Assembly: GCF_003226895.2 (NCBI RefSeq)
Contig: NZ_PNJG02000002.1
Span: 1 to 64,000, forward strand
Reading direction: 5' to 3'
From: Kocuria tytonis
GTDB lineage: Bacteria; Actinomycetota; Actinomycetes; Actinomycetales; Micrococcaceae
DNA length: 64,000 bases
Shown: piece by piece, positions 18,594 to 26,723 of the stretch
Position numbering within the stretch: position 1 is the first letter of the stretch
How the letters are laid out: every line of letters begins with the position of its first letter
Program-made: the position numbers and the translations under genes
The notes under the pieces: generated by a model
The model's input: only the letters and a program-made list of their open reading frames with translations
Told to the model about the DNA's origin: nothing
Databases searched by the model: none

Positions 18594-19510
18594 GACCCGG
18601 CGCCGCGCGAATGGCGGCCGCGGTCATCGCCCCCGTGACGGGCGAGCCCCGTCTCGTGGACCCCGGACGGCCGCACGTGGGCCTGGAGGACCAGGCTCTC
18701 ACGCGCGGCGACGGCGTCTTCGAGACCATGCACGTCCTGGACGGCCGGGCCTACAAGTTCGCCGCGCACCACGCCCGGCTGTGCACCTCCGCGGGCATCG
18801 CGGGGCTGCCCGCGCCGTCCGCGCAGACCTGCCGTGCCGCCCTCGCGATGGCCCTCGACGCCGCCGGGCCCGGTTCCCGGGACACCGCCCTGGATCTGGG
18901 CGCGGAGCACTCCGTGAAGCTCAGCATCAGCCGCGGTGAGCCCGGCGGCGAGCCCTGGGCGTGGCTCACCGTGTCCCCGGTGCCCGAGCAGGCCTTCGCC
19001 GCGCGGCGTGACGGCGTGAGCGTGCTGCTGCTGGACCGCGGCCACGACCCCGCCGAGGACGCCGAGCTGCCGTGGCTGCTCCCCGGCGTGAAGACCCTGT
19101 CCTACGCCGTGAACATGGCGGCCGTCCGGCACGCGCGCGCCCACGGCGCCCAGGACGCCGTGTTCACCACCTCCACGGACCGCAGGATCCTGGAGGGCGC
19201 CACGTCGTCGGTGGTCTGCGCCCGCACCCGCGACGACGCCGCACCCACCCTGCTCACACCCGAACCCTCCCGGGGCATCCTGCCCGGCACCTCCCAGGCC
19301 CGGATCTTCGACACCGCGCGGCGGCACGGCTGGGGCGTGGACCACGGTCCCCTGTACCCGGAGGATCTCTTGACGGCGGACGCCGTGTGGCTCACGTCGT
19401 CCGTGCGGCTGGCCGTTCCGGTGACCGCGGTGGACGGGCACGAGATCCCCACCGACCCGGTCCTGACCCGCACGCTCACGGACTTCCTGGTGGGCTCCCC
19501 GCGGGGCTGA
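18590..19510 (+). CDS. pabC: Class IV aminotransferase, aminodeoxychorismate lyase-like (PabC)
   Basis: The 306-residue PLP enzyme has the fold-type IV motifs ALTRGDGVFETM and LPGVKTLSYAVNMAAVR, with Lys168 as the Schiff-base lysine. DRRILEGATSSVV and the late TADAVWLTSS follow. PabC converts aminodeoxychorismate to p-aminobenzoate for folate. Branched-chain or D-amino-acid aminotransferases share the fold, so the reaction is probable rather than certain. GTG 18590 has GGGAG about 5 nt upstream and overlaps the previous stop. It converges on ykoC with an 18-bp gap. Confidence 0.82.
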   Translation: MRPGAARMAAAVIAPVTGEPRLVDPGRPHVGLEDQALTRGDGVFETMHVLDGRAYKFAAHHARLCTSAGIAGLPAPSAQTCRAALAMALDAAGPGSRDTALDLGAEHSVKLSISRGEPGGEPWAWLTVSPVPEQAFAARRDGVSVLLLDRGHDPAEDAELPWLLPGVKTLSYAVNMAAVRHARAHGAQDAVFTTSTDRRILEGATSSVVCARTRDDAAPTLLTPEPSRGILPGTSQARIFDTARRHGWGVDHGPLYPEDLLTADAVWLTSSVRLAVPVTAVDGHEIPTDPVLTRTLTDFLVGSPRG

Positions 19511-19528
19511 GTCCCCAGCGCGCGGCTC

Positions 19529-20332
19529 TCACTGCCAGATGAAACGGTGGGTGCCCAGCGCGAGGGACACCGCGAGCGCCCCCGCCGCGATGGCCACGAC
19601 CGCGACCCCCACGAGGACGTCCACCCGACCGTAGTGCGGTGTGCGCGCCCACGTGCGCGGCCCCGCCCCGAAGCCGCGGGCCTCCATGGTCATGGCCAGG
19701 CGGGTGGCACGGCGCAGCGACTGCACGAGCAGCGTGAACGCCTGGCCCCCGAACTCCACGAGCACACCCCACGGGCCGCGGCCGCCGCCGGCCCCGCGCG
19801 CACGCCGGGCGGCGGCGAGGACGCTCCACTCGGTGATCATGACCTCCACGAGCCGCATGGCCGCCAGCGCGGCGAGCACGAAGCGCGCCGGGAGCCCGAG
19901 GGTCTGGGCGAGCCCGTCCGCGAGGTCCGTGGGATCGGTGGTCAGCAGCACGGTGATTCCCGGCAGGGCGATGGCCAGACCGCGCAGCGCGATGGCCGCC
20001 CCCGCCCCCAGGGACCCGGTGGTGATGGTGATCCACCCGAGGTGCAGCAGCACGGGACCGCCCGCGTCCGAGAGCATGGCCGTGCCCCAGCCGCTGACCA
20101 GTGCGGCCAGCACCACCGGCCACAGCCTGGTGAGCAGGCGCCACGGGCCCAGCCCCACCCCGGCGAGCAGCACGAGCTGACCCGCGAGCGCCACACCGTT
20201 GGTCACGGGGTCCGCGCTGAGCACGATCACCAGGGTGATGAGCAGGGCGCCCAGCAGCTTCACCACGGGATTCGCGCGCGCCAGCAACCCGGAGCGGGGG
20301 CCGAACATGGTTGGTGCCGTCGTGGTGCTCAT
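19529..20332 (-). CDS. ykoC: ECF transporter T component (YkoC-like)
   Basis: The 267-residue membrane protein is of the EcfT/CbiQ type, with an N-terminal ANPVVKLLGALL and the cytoplasmic coupling segments AARRARGAGG and MTMEARGFGAGPRTW (A-R-G motifs that grip the ATPases). It links the S component to the ATPases. It is the third gene of the TPP-regulated unit. Its ATG overlaps the ykoD stop by four bases. Confidence 0.88.
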   Translation of the reverse strand: MSTTTAPTMFGPRSGLLARANPVVKLLGALLITLVIVLSADPVTNGVALAGQLVLLAGVGLGPWRLLTRLWPVVLAALVSGWGTAMLSDAGGPVLLHLGWITITTGSLGAGAAIALRGLAIALPGITVLLTTDPTDLADGLAQTLGLPARFVLAALAAMRLVEVMITEWSVLAAARRARGAGGGRGPWGVLVEFGGQAFTLLVQSLRRATRLAMTMEARGFGAGPRTWARTPHYGRVDVLVGVAVVAIAAGALAVSLALGTHRFIWQ

Positions 20333-22002
20333 GTCCCCAGCCTCAGTTCCTCGGCCTCGAGTGCCGCGATCAGGTCCCGATCGTGCGTCACGGCCACCAC
20401 GGCCGTCCCCCGGTCCAGCTCCGCGACGAGCAGGTCCACGAGTTCCCGCCAGGTCCGTGCGTCCTGCCCGAACGTGGGTTCGTCCAGGATCAGCACGCGG
20501 GGTGCCGCCGCGAGCACCGTGGCCACGGACAGCCGGCGCTTCTGGCCCCCGGACAGGGTGAACGGGTTGGCGTCCGCGAGGTCCGCGAGACGCAGGCGGC
20601 GCAGCAGGTCGGCCACGCGCGCGGCGTCGTCGGCCTCCGACGGCGTCCCACCGCGCGTGCGGGCGGAGCTGCGGCCCGCGCGGCGCCGCAGCTGCCGCGG
20701 TCCGAACTCCAGCTCCTCGCGCACCGTGGGTCGCAGGAACTGGTGCTCGGGGTGCTGGAACACGGTCCCCACACGGGAGACCAGTTCGCCGCCGTCCCAC
20801 AGGGAGGGATCGGGCGCCGCGCCCGCCGCGAGGGCCTCGGCGGCCCGCACCGAGCCCTCCGCGGGGACCAGCAGTCCGGCGAGGGTGAGCGCGAGCGTGG
20901 ACTTGCCGGCCCCGTTCACACCCGTCACGGCGAGGGCCCGCCCCGCGCGCACGTCCAGGTCGATGCCCGCGGCGACGGGTCGCAGCTGCGCGTCCGGCCC
21001 TGCCTCCGGCAGCGGCTCGCCGTGCCGCCAGGCCCTGAGCGCACGACGGCGCCTGCGGGCGATGGCGCGCCGCGGCGGCTGGACGCGGGAGACCGCAAGG
21101 CCCCGGGCGGACAGCAGCACCTCGCCGGCTCCCGGGGTGCTTCCCGCGGGGTCCGGTGCCCCGGCGTGGTCACGGGGAGAGGTTTCGGGCCCGGCCGGCC
21201 CCGCGCCGGTGCGCGCCGGCGGGCGTGTGGTGGGAACCCAGCCCGGGACCCACGTGCCCTGCTCCTGGAGCAGCTCACGGGCGTCGTGCAGGGTCTGCCG
21301 GGTGGGGCCGTCGAAGGCCACGCGCCCGTGGTCGTCCAGCACGATGACGCGCTCCACCACCGGTTCCCACAGCGCCACCCGGTGCTCCACGACCACCATG
21401 GTGATCCCGTCCGCACGGACGGCACCGGCCACGGCGGCGCACAGCTGCCGTGCGCCGTCGTGGTCCACGCTGGCCGTGGGCTCGTCCAGCAGCAGCAGGC
21501 GCGGCCGCATGGCCATGACTCCCGCGAGCGCCAGCCGCTGCTTCTGCCCGCCGGACAGTGCCGTGGTGGGGTGCTCGAGGGGCAGCTGCAGGTCCACGCG
21601 GTCGAGGGCCTGCCGCACGCGGGGCCAGATCTGCTCCCGGGGCACGGCGAGGTTCTCGAGCCCGAAGGCGACGTCGTCCCCCACCCGCGAGAGGATCACC
21701 TGGGTCTCCGGGTCCTGGTGCATGAAGCCCACCACGCCCCGCGCGTCGCGCGGATCCACGCCGTCCACGGTGACACGGCCCGAGCCGGACTGCCCGTCCG
21801 GGTCCTGCTCGACCCCCGCGAGCGCCTGCAGCAGGGTGGACTTGCCCGCACCGGACGGCCCGAGCAGCAGCACCCGCTCCCCCGGTGCGATGGTGGTGCT
21901 GATCCCGGTGAGACTGGGGTCCTGCCGGCCCGGGTAGTGCCAGCCGAAGTTCTCGAGCCCGACCGCGACACCCGTGGGCGCGGGATCCGCCCGTGGGGTC
22001 AT
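20329..22002 (-). CDS. ykoD: ECF transporter ATPase, two ABC domains fused (YkoD-like)
   Basis: The 557-residue protein has two complete ABC modules. The first has Walker A LLLGPSGAGKSTLLQ, signature LSGGQKQRLALAG and Walker B LLLLDEPTASVDHDG. The second has TGVNGAGKSTLALTL, LSGGQKRRLSVAT and VLILDEPTFGQDA. A Pro/Arg-rich linker of about 110 residues joins them. It energises uptake through YkoC and YkoE. Start ATG 22002 overlaps the ykoE stop (ATGA). Confidence 0.92.
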   Translation of the reverse strand: MTPRADPAPTGVAVGLENFGWHYPGRQDPSLTGISTTIAPGERVLLLGPSGAGKSTLLQALAGVEQDPDGQSGSGRVTVDGVDPRDARGVVGFMHQDPETQVILSRVGDDVAFGLENLAVPREQIWPRVRQALDRVDLQLPLEHPTTALSGGQKQRLALAGVMAMRPRLLLLDEPTASVDHDGARQLCAAVAGAVRADGITMVVVEHRVALWEPVVERVIVLDDHGRVAFDGPTRQTLHDARELLQEQGTWVPGWVPTTRPPARTGAGPAGPETSPRDHAGAPDPAGSTPGAGEVLLSARGLAVSRVQPPRRAIARRRRRALRAWRHGEPLPEAGPDAQLRPVAAGIDLDVRAGRALAVTGVNGAGKSTLALTLAGLLVPAEGSVRAAEALAAGAAPDPSLWDGGELVSRVGTVFQHPEHQFLRPTVREELEFGPRQLRRRAGRSSARTRGGTPSEADDAARVADLLRRLRLADLADANPFTLSGGQKRRLSVATVLAAAPRVLILDEPTFGQDARTWRELVDLLVAELDRGTAVVAVTHDRDLIAALEAEELRLGT

Positions 22003-22625
22003 CGACGCCGCGCGGCGCCGGACGCGAGCGCGCCGAGCACCCCGGTGGCCTGCAGGGCACGCATCACGAACCACATCAGTGCCCCGGCGATCACGGCGCC
22101 GGACAGGGTGGTGAACACGGCGTAGACGAGCTTCTGGTCCGTGGCCCACTCGTAGTTGTACATGAGGTTCTCGCCCACGGCGAGGAACAGGCCGGAGACG
22201 GCGCCCGCCACGGTGGCCGTGAGCAGCCCGAACCTGCGGTAGCGGGTCAGCAGGAACACGAGCTCCACGCCGAGGCCCTGGATCAGACCGGAGATCACCA
22301 CGGTCCAGCCGAAGTGCGTGCCCAGGAAGCCCTCCAGCACGGCGGCCAGCAGCTCGCAGAACAGTGCCGCACCGGGCCGGCGGATGATGAGCGCGCCGAG
22401 GGTCCCGGCCACGAGCCAGCCACCGGCGACCAGGCCGCCCGAGGGCGGGTACGCCACCGCACTCGCCGAGACGAGCGGGTACAGCAGGTTGGACCACATC
22501 CAGAAGATCACCGCGCACACCGCGGCGAGGACCGCGGCCACCACGATGTCCACCACACGCCACGAGTTGCGCCGGGTGCCGCGCCCCTGCGACGTGCCGG
22601 CGGACGTGTTTCGGACCTGCGTCAT
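21999..22625 (-). CDS. ykoE: ECF transporter S component for thiamine/hydroxymethylpyrimidine (YkoE family)
   Basis: The 208-residue protein has five or six helices and matches the YkoE family: VVAAVLAAVCAVIFWMWSNL, the GTHFGWTVVISGLIQGLGVE segment and VGENLMYNYEW. It determines substrate, thiamine or its HMP moiety. The order ykoE-ykoD-ykoC and a TPP riboswitch directly upstream support the role. The ribosome site CAGGAGG lies 7 nt before ATG 22625 and is inside a hairpin. Confidence 0.9.
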   Translation of the reverse strand: MTQVRNTSAGTSQGRGTRRNSWRVVDIVVAAVLAAVCAVIFWMWSNLLYPLVSASAVAYPPSGGLVAGGWLVAGTLGALIIRRPGAALFCELLAAVLEGFLGTHFGWTVVISGLIQGLGVELVFLLTRYRRFGLLTATVAGAVSGLFLAVGENLMYNYEWATDQKLVYAVFTTLSGAVIAGALMWFVMRALQATGVLGALASGAARRR

Positions 22626-22632
22626 GAGGAAA

Positions 22633-22653
22633 CCTCCTGAAGATTCCAGGAGG
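22633..22653 (-). promoter_or_regulatory. SD-sequestering hairpin of ykoE
   Basis: On the minus-strand RNA a CCUCCUG segment (22647-22653) pairs perfectly with the CAGGAGG ribosome site (22633-22639) across a 7-base loop. This is the likely expression platform of the riboswitch, acting at translation. Confidence 0.75.
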
Positions 22654-22694
22654 GGAAGAGCGGCGCGCCGTTGCGCGCGAGCCCTTGAGATGCT

Positions 22695-22782
22695 CGACTC
22701 CCTAGCGCCGGTACGAGCCGGATCAGGTTCGAGGGTCTGCGCTCGCGCGCACTCTCAGCGCCGCTGCGGCGCTCCCCTGTCG
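22695..22782 (-). promoter_or_regulatory. TPP riboswitch (thi-box)
   Basis: The minus strand carries the conserved TPP aptamer blocks in order: AGGGGAGC, GCTGAGAG, GACCCTCGAACCTGATC, CGTACCGGCGCTAGGGAG. CGAC and GTCG at the ends close stem P1. A GCGCGC-N4-GCGCGC hairpin (22663-22678) lies between the aptamer and the SD hairpin. Confidence 0.95.
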
Positions 22783-22801
22783 TTGAGCCACCAGTCTAGA
22801 C

Positions 22802-22852
22802 CACCGCGGCGGGTGGGCGGGCACGTTCCGTGCCCGCCCACCCGCCGCGGTG
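22802..22852 (-). terminator. 24-bp hairpin after the DUF4235 gene
   Basis: A perfect 24-bp stem (22802-22825 and 22829-22852) with a 3-base loop lies 38 bp downstream of the DUF4235 stop and directly upstream of the riboswitch. It insulates the thiamine unit from read-through. No T-run is present. Confidence 0.75.
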
Positions 22853-22890
22853 ACGGTGCGAGGTGCCGCGCGCGACGGCGCGGTGGGACC

Positions 22891-23163
22891 TCAGATCTCG
22901 GACTGCGAGCTCTTGGTGGACTCGTTGTCGTCGGACTGCAGCTTGGAGACCTGGCGGGAGATGCCCACCTTGATGACGGTGCCGACCAGGCCCGTGAGCA
23001 GGGCCCAGAGGATGATGTCCCGCCAGGGCTCGTCCTCGTCCGGGTTCTTGGCGGGGGGCTCGTTGCCCGTGACCTTCTTCCACACCGCGGAGAGCGCCTT
23101 GTTGGACAGCGCCACACCGCCCAGGGAAGCGGCCGTGCCCAGCAGGTCCATCGCCTTGTTCAT
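22891..23163 (-). CDS. DUF4235 small membrane protein
   Basis: The 90-residue protein has an N-terminal amphipathic helix, a WRDIILWALLTGLVGTVIKV membrane segment and a hydrophilic Ser/Asp-rich tail. It matches the DUF4235 pattern common in Actinobacteria. The function is unknown. ATG 23163 has AAGGAG 7 nt upstream. It lies 130 bp downstream of the Mrp operon on the same strand and is probably a separate unit. Confidence 0.7.
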   Translation of the reverse strand: MNKAMDLLGTAASLGGVALSNKALSAVWKKVTGNEPPAKNPDEDEPWRDIILWALLTGLVGTVIKVGISRQVSKLQSDDNESTKSSQSEI

Positions 23164-23293
23164 GATGTTCTCCTTCGGTTCTCGGGAAGTGCCGCCGGCA
23201 CCGGTGGCCGACGGCGCAGTGTTTCCTCACCAGCATACGAACCCGAGCGCGTGCCCGGGAGCACGGGGGCGGGCAACGCCGGGAATTATGTCC

Positions 23294-23659
23294 TCAGCGA
23301 GATTCCTCGTCCCCCGCGCGGGCCACCACGTCCCGCAGCTCGTCCGTCACCAGGTTCTCCTCGTGCAGGTGCTTGGAGCGGTAGGCCGCCCGGCCCACCA
23401 TGTGCGCCGAGACCGGGACGGTGAGCAGCTGGAAGATCCACGCCAGGACCAGCAGGGGGATCATCCTGGGTTCCCCGCTCTGCAGCGCCACCGCGGTGAG
23501 CAGCAGCAGCAGCCCGAAGACCTGGGGTTTGGTGCCCGCGTGCATGCGCGAGAGCAGGTCCGGGAAGCGCACCAGACCCACGGCCGCAGCCAGGGACATG
23601 AACGCCCCGGTTACGAGGCACACGAGGGACACGACGTCGAGCACGGTGTGCCAGTTCAT
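23294..23659 (-). CDS. mrpG: Na+/H+ antiporter subunit G (MrpG/MnhG)
   Basis: The 121-residue protein has three helices and the family core GLVRFPDLLSRMHAGTKPQ. It is the last subunit of the Mrp complex. Start ATG 23659 overlaps the mrpF stop by four bases. A charged C-terminal tail of about 30 residues follows the last helix. Confidence 0.93.
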   Translation of the reverse strand: MNWHTVLDVVSLVCLVTGAFMSLAAAVGLVRFPDLLSRMHAGTKPQVFGLLLLLTAVALQSGEPRMIPLLVLAWIFQLLTVPVSAHMVGRAAYRSKHLHEENLVTDELRDVVARAGDEESR

Positions 23660-23925
23660 GAGCGGTCCAGTCCCACGTTGCGAGCCACCGTGACCGAGCC
23701 CAGGAAGCCCACGAGGGACACGATGACGAGCAGCACGATGTTGTCGGTGTGGTGGTGGTACACCATGTCCACGGCCAGTGCCGCGCCCACGATCGCGAGC
23801 AGCACGTCCGTGGCGATCACCCGGTCCAGCAGGGACGGACCCTTGGCCAGGCGGTAGATGGTGCCCGTGGCCGCGAGCGCGAGGATTACGCCGCACGCCC
23901 ACACGGCGACGTCGAACATCGTCAT
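23656..23925 (-). CDS. mrpF: Na+/H+ antiporter subunit F (MrpF/MnhF)
   Basis: The 89-residue protein has three helices with the motif RLAKGPSLLDRVIATDVL, diagnostic for MrpF. ATG 23925 follows GGAG by five bases and overlaps the mrpE stop (ATGA). It is a structural subunit of the multi-subunit antiporter. Confidence 0.93.
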   Translation of the reverse strand: MTMFDVAVWACGVILALAATGTIYRLAKGPSLLDRVIATDVLLAIVGAALAVDMVYHHHTDNIVLLVIVSLVGFLGSVTVARNVGLDRS

Positions 23926-24569
23926 GACCGCTCCTGTCCGCGGCCGTCCTCGGCCGCCTCCATGTTCTCGGTGGGGGACTCCACGGCACCGGACACCTCG
24001 TTGTCGTCGGGATCCCCCCGGACCGGCAGCAGGGCCAGGTCGTCACGCGTTCCCATGATCCTGATCCAGGCCGCCTCCGTGTCCAGGACGGACCGGCGGA
24101 AGGACGCCGCCTGCTCCGGGGTGGCGACGTCCAGCACGTGGAAGTAGAGGATGCCGTTCTCCCGGTCCACCTCCACCACCAGCGACCCCGGGATCAGCGC
24201 CATGGTGTGACCCACCGCCGTCATCAGCAGGTCGTTGTTCTGCCGCAGCCGCACCCCGAGCACCGCGTTGTGCACGCGGGGACCCTGGACCACCGCCACC
24301 CGGAACACGTGGAAGCTGGCACTGGCCACCTGCCGGACGAACGTGGCCAGGAAGAGCGCGAAGTGCAGGACGTTGAAGCGCCCGGAGAGCCGCACCGGGG
24401 GCAGGATCAGGGTGCGGGTCACCGCGAGCGCCAGGAGCAGCCCGAAGACCAGGTTCCCCGGGCGCCAGTCACCCCACAGCGCACCCCACACCACCACGAG
24501 CCACAGGACGAGGGGCAGCTCCGCCCGCAGGGAGTTGCGGGACTGCCGCCGGATCGCGGACGTGCTCAC
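23922..24569 (-). CDS. mrpE: Na+/H+ antiporter subunit E (MrpE/MnhE)
   Basis: The 215-residue protein has N-terminal membrane helices (LPLVLWLVVVWGALWGDWRP), then a soluble domain with ALIPGSLVVEVDRENGILYFHVL, typical of MrpE. The acidic C-terminal tail of about 30 residues is longer than usual. The ATG overlaps the mrpD stop. Confidence 0.92.
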   Translation of the reverse strand: MSTSAIRRQSRNSLRAELPLVLWLVVVWGALWGDWRPGNLVFGLLLALAVTRTLILPPVRLSGRFNVLHFALFLATFVRQVASASFHVFRVAVVQGPRVHNAVLGVRLRQNNDLLMTAVGHTMALIPGSLVVEVDRENGILYFHVLDVATPEQAASFRRSVLDTEAAWIRIMGTRDDLALLPVRGDPDDNEVSGAVESPTENMEAAEDGRGQERS

Positions 24570-26203
24570 TGGTCCTCCTCACTGACGCCGCCCTGGCCCA
24601 CCGGGGCCAGCACGGCGCGGACGTACCGGTCCGGGTGCGTCAGGTTGTCCGCCGCGCTGCCGGCGAGGTCGAACAGCGGGCCCGCGAAGACGGTGAGGAG
24701 GACACCCACCCCCACGAGGGCCGTGGTGGCGCCCACCATCGTCTTGGGCAGTAGGACCACGGGAGCCGTCCCGGAGAACGTGCTTCCCGGTTTGCCCGAC
24801 ACCACGCGCGAGGTGCGGGGGCGGTGGCCCTGGGCCGTGGTGGCCCGCAGGACGGGGTCCGGGTACTCGGCGTCCTCCACACGGCGCAGGAACACGCGGT
24901 TCCACACGCGGACCATGGCCATGAGGGTCAGCAGGGACACGAACACGGACACCCCCACCAGCAGGTAGTCCAGCCACGTGCCCGCCGCCACGCCCGCCTC
25001 GATCAGCCCGACCTTGCCCAGGAACCCGGAGAACGGCGGGATCCCACCGAGGTTCAGCGCCGGGACCAGGTACAGCACGCCCAGCACGGGCGAGATCCGG
25101 TACAGCCCCGCGAGCCGGTCCACGTTCGTGGAGCCGCCGCGGCGCTCGATCAGCCCCGCCACCAGGAACAGGCTGGTCTGGATCACGATGTGGTGGGCGA
25201 TGTAGTAGACGACCGCCGCCAGCGCCTGGGGCGAGCCCACGGCGATGCCGAAGATCATGTATCCGATGTGGCTGATGAGCGTGAACGAGAGCATGCGCTT
25301 GACGTCGATCTGGGCGAGGGCGCCCAGGATCCCCACGAGCATGGTCAGCAGGGCCACCCACATCAGGAGGCCGTTGATCTGACGGCCGGGGAAGAGCAGG
25401 GTCTCGGTGCGGATGATCGAGTAGACGCCCACCTTGGTGAGCAGCCCGGCGAAGACCGCGGTGACCGGCGCCGAGGCCGTGGGATAGGAGTCCGGCAGCC
25501 AGAGGGACAGCGGGAAGATGGCGGCCTTGACCCCGAACGCGACGAGCAGCATGAGGTGCAGCTGCAGCTGGGTGCCCTGGGGCAGGTCCGCGAGCTTCAC
25601 GGAGAGGTCCGCCATGTTCACGGTGCCCGTGGCGCCGTAGATCATGCCCAGGGAGATCAGGAACAGGATCGAGGAGATCACGGACACCACCACGTACGTG
25701 ACGCCCGCCCGGATGCGCTGCGCGGAGCCGCCCATGGTGAGCAGCACGTACGAGGCGGTGAGCAGGATCTCGAAGCCCACGTACAGGTTGAAGAGGTCCC
25801 CGGCCAGGAACGCGTTGGACACGCCCGCCACCAGGAGCAGGAAGGTGGGGTAGAAGATCGAGATGGGGCCCTCGTCGTCGCCGCCGGCCACGCCCTCGCT
25901 CACCGCGTAGACGAGCACCGCGAGCGAGACGACCACCGAGACCACGAGCATCAGCGCGGAGAGCTGGTCCACCACCATGACGATGCCGTACGGGGCCGCC
26001 CACCCGCCCAGGTGCACCACCTGCGGACCCTGCTGCCACACGTCCACGAGCATCAGCGCGTTCAGCACCAGGGTGAGCACCATGGCCCCCACCGTCACGC
26101 CGCGCTGCAGCCTGTTGCGGTGCACGACCACGAAGTTCACGGCCGCCCCCAGGAACGGGATCAGGACCGCCAGGGGCGCCAGCTGCGCCAGCTCAGAACT
26201 CAT
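24566..26203 (-). CDS. mrpD: Na+/H+ antiporter subunit D (MrpD/MnhD)
   Basis: The 545-residue protein has about 14 helices and belongs to the NuoM/NuoN-like proton-translocating family. It includes LPDSYPTASAPVTAVFAGLLTK and AQIDVKRMLSFTLISHIGYM with the conserved proton-path lysines. It is probably one of the two ion-translocating subunits. It overlaps mrpC by 11 nt and mrpE by four. Confidence 0.94.
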   Translation of the reverse strand: MSSELAQLAPLAVLIPFLGAAVNFVVVHRNRLQRGVTVGAMVLTLVLNALMLVDVWQQGPQVVHLGGWAAPYGIVMVVDQLSALMLVVSVVVSLAVLVYAVSEGVAGGDDEGPISIFYPTFLLLVAGVSNAFLAGDLFNLYVGFEILLTASYVLLTMGGSAQRIRAGVTYVVVSVISSILFLISLGMIYGATGTVNMADLSVKLADLPQGTQLQLHLMLLVAFGVKAAIFPLSLWLPDSYPTASAPVTAVFAGLLTKVGVYSIIRTETLLFPGRQINGLLMWVALLTMLVGILGALAQIDVKRMLSFTLISHIGYMIFGIAVGSPQALAAVVYYIAHHIVIQTSLFLVAGLIERRGGSTNVDRLAGLYRISPVLGVLYLVPALNLGGIPPFSGFLGKVGLIEAGVAAGTWLDYLLVGVSVFVSLLTLMAMVRVWNRVFLRRVEDAEYPDPVLRATTAQGHRPRTSRVVSGKPGSTFSGTAPVVLLPKTMVGATTALVGVGVLLTVFAGPLFDLAGSAADNLTHPDRYVRAVLAPVGQGGVSEEDQ

Positions 26204-26723
26204 GCCTGTGCCTCCTCTCGTCCCGGTGCAGCTTCTCGACCCTGTGGTGACCCGGTGATTCCGCGGCCTCTTCCTCGTTGTGGCGGGACGGCGTGAAGCG
26301 CGCGTCCGCGTGGTCGAACTCGGACGTGTCCTGCGGCATGGCGTCGTCGTCCTCGGCGTCGTACGAGGACTGCTGGGCCACGCGGCGGTCCTCGAGGTCG
26401 TCCTGGATCTCGTCCCGGCGGGCCAGGACCCACGAACGCCAGATCATGCTGAGCACGAAGGCCGTGGTGGCCAGGGAGATCACGATGGACGTGAGCACGA
26501 GCGCCTGCGGCAGCGGGTCCGAGTACTCGGAGCCGTCCAGGGACTTGTCATGGAGCGGGGCGGCGCCGGGCACCCCGCTGGTGTGCAGGATGAGCAGGTT
26601 CGCGCCGTTGGTCAGCAGCATGAGACCCAGCAGCACGCGGGTCAGCGAGCGCTCCAGCAGGAGGTACACCCCCACGGAGAACAGCACCCCCATGACCACG
26701 AGCAGGGTGAGATTCACGGTCAT
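26193..26723 (-). CDS. mrpC: Na+/H+ antiporter subunit C (MrpC/MnhC) with long acidic/His tail
   Basis: The first 110 residues are a NuoK-like three-helix subunit (LERSLTRVLLGLMLLTNGANL, LPQALVLTSIVISLATTAF). About 65 extra residues follow, rich in Asp, Glu and His and ending EKLHRDERRHRHEF. This extension is unusual for MrpC. It should lie outside the membrane and might be a regulatory or cation-sensing tail. Start ATG 26723 overlaps the mrpA stop by four bases. Confidence 0.9.
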   Translation of the reverse strand: MTVNLTLLVVMGVLFSVGVYLLLERSLTRVLLGLMLLTNGANLLILHTSGVPGAAPLHDKSLDGSEYSDPLPQALVLTSIVISLATTAFVLSMIWRSWVLARRDEIQDDLEDRRVAQQSSYDAEDDDAMPQDTSEFDHADARFTPSRHNEEEAAESPGHHRVEKLHRDERRHRHEF

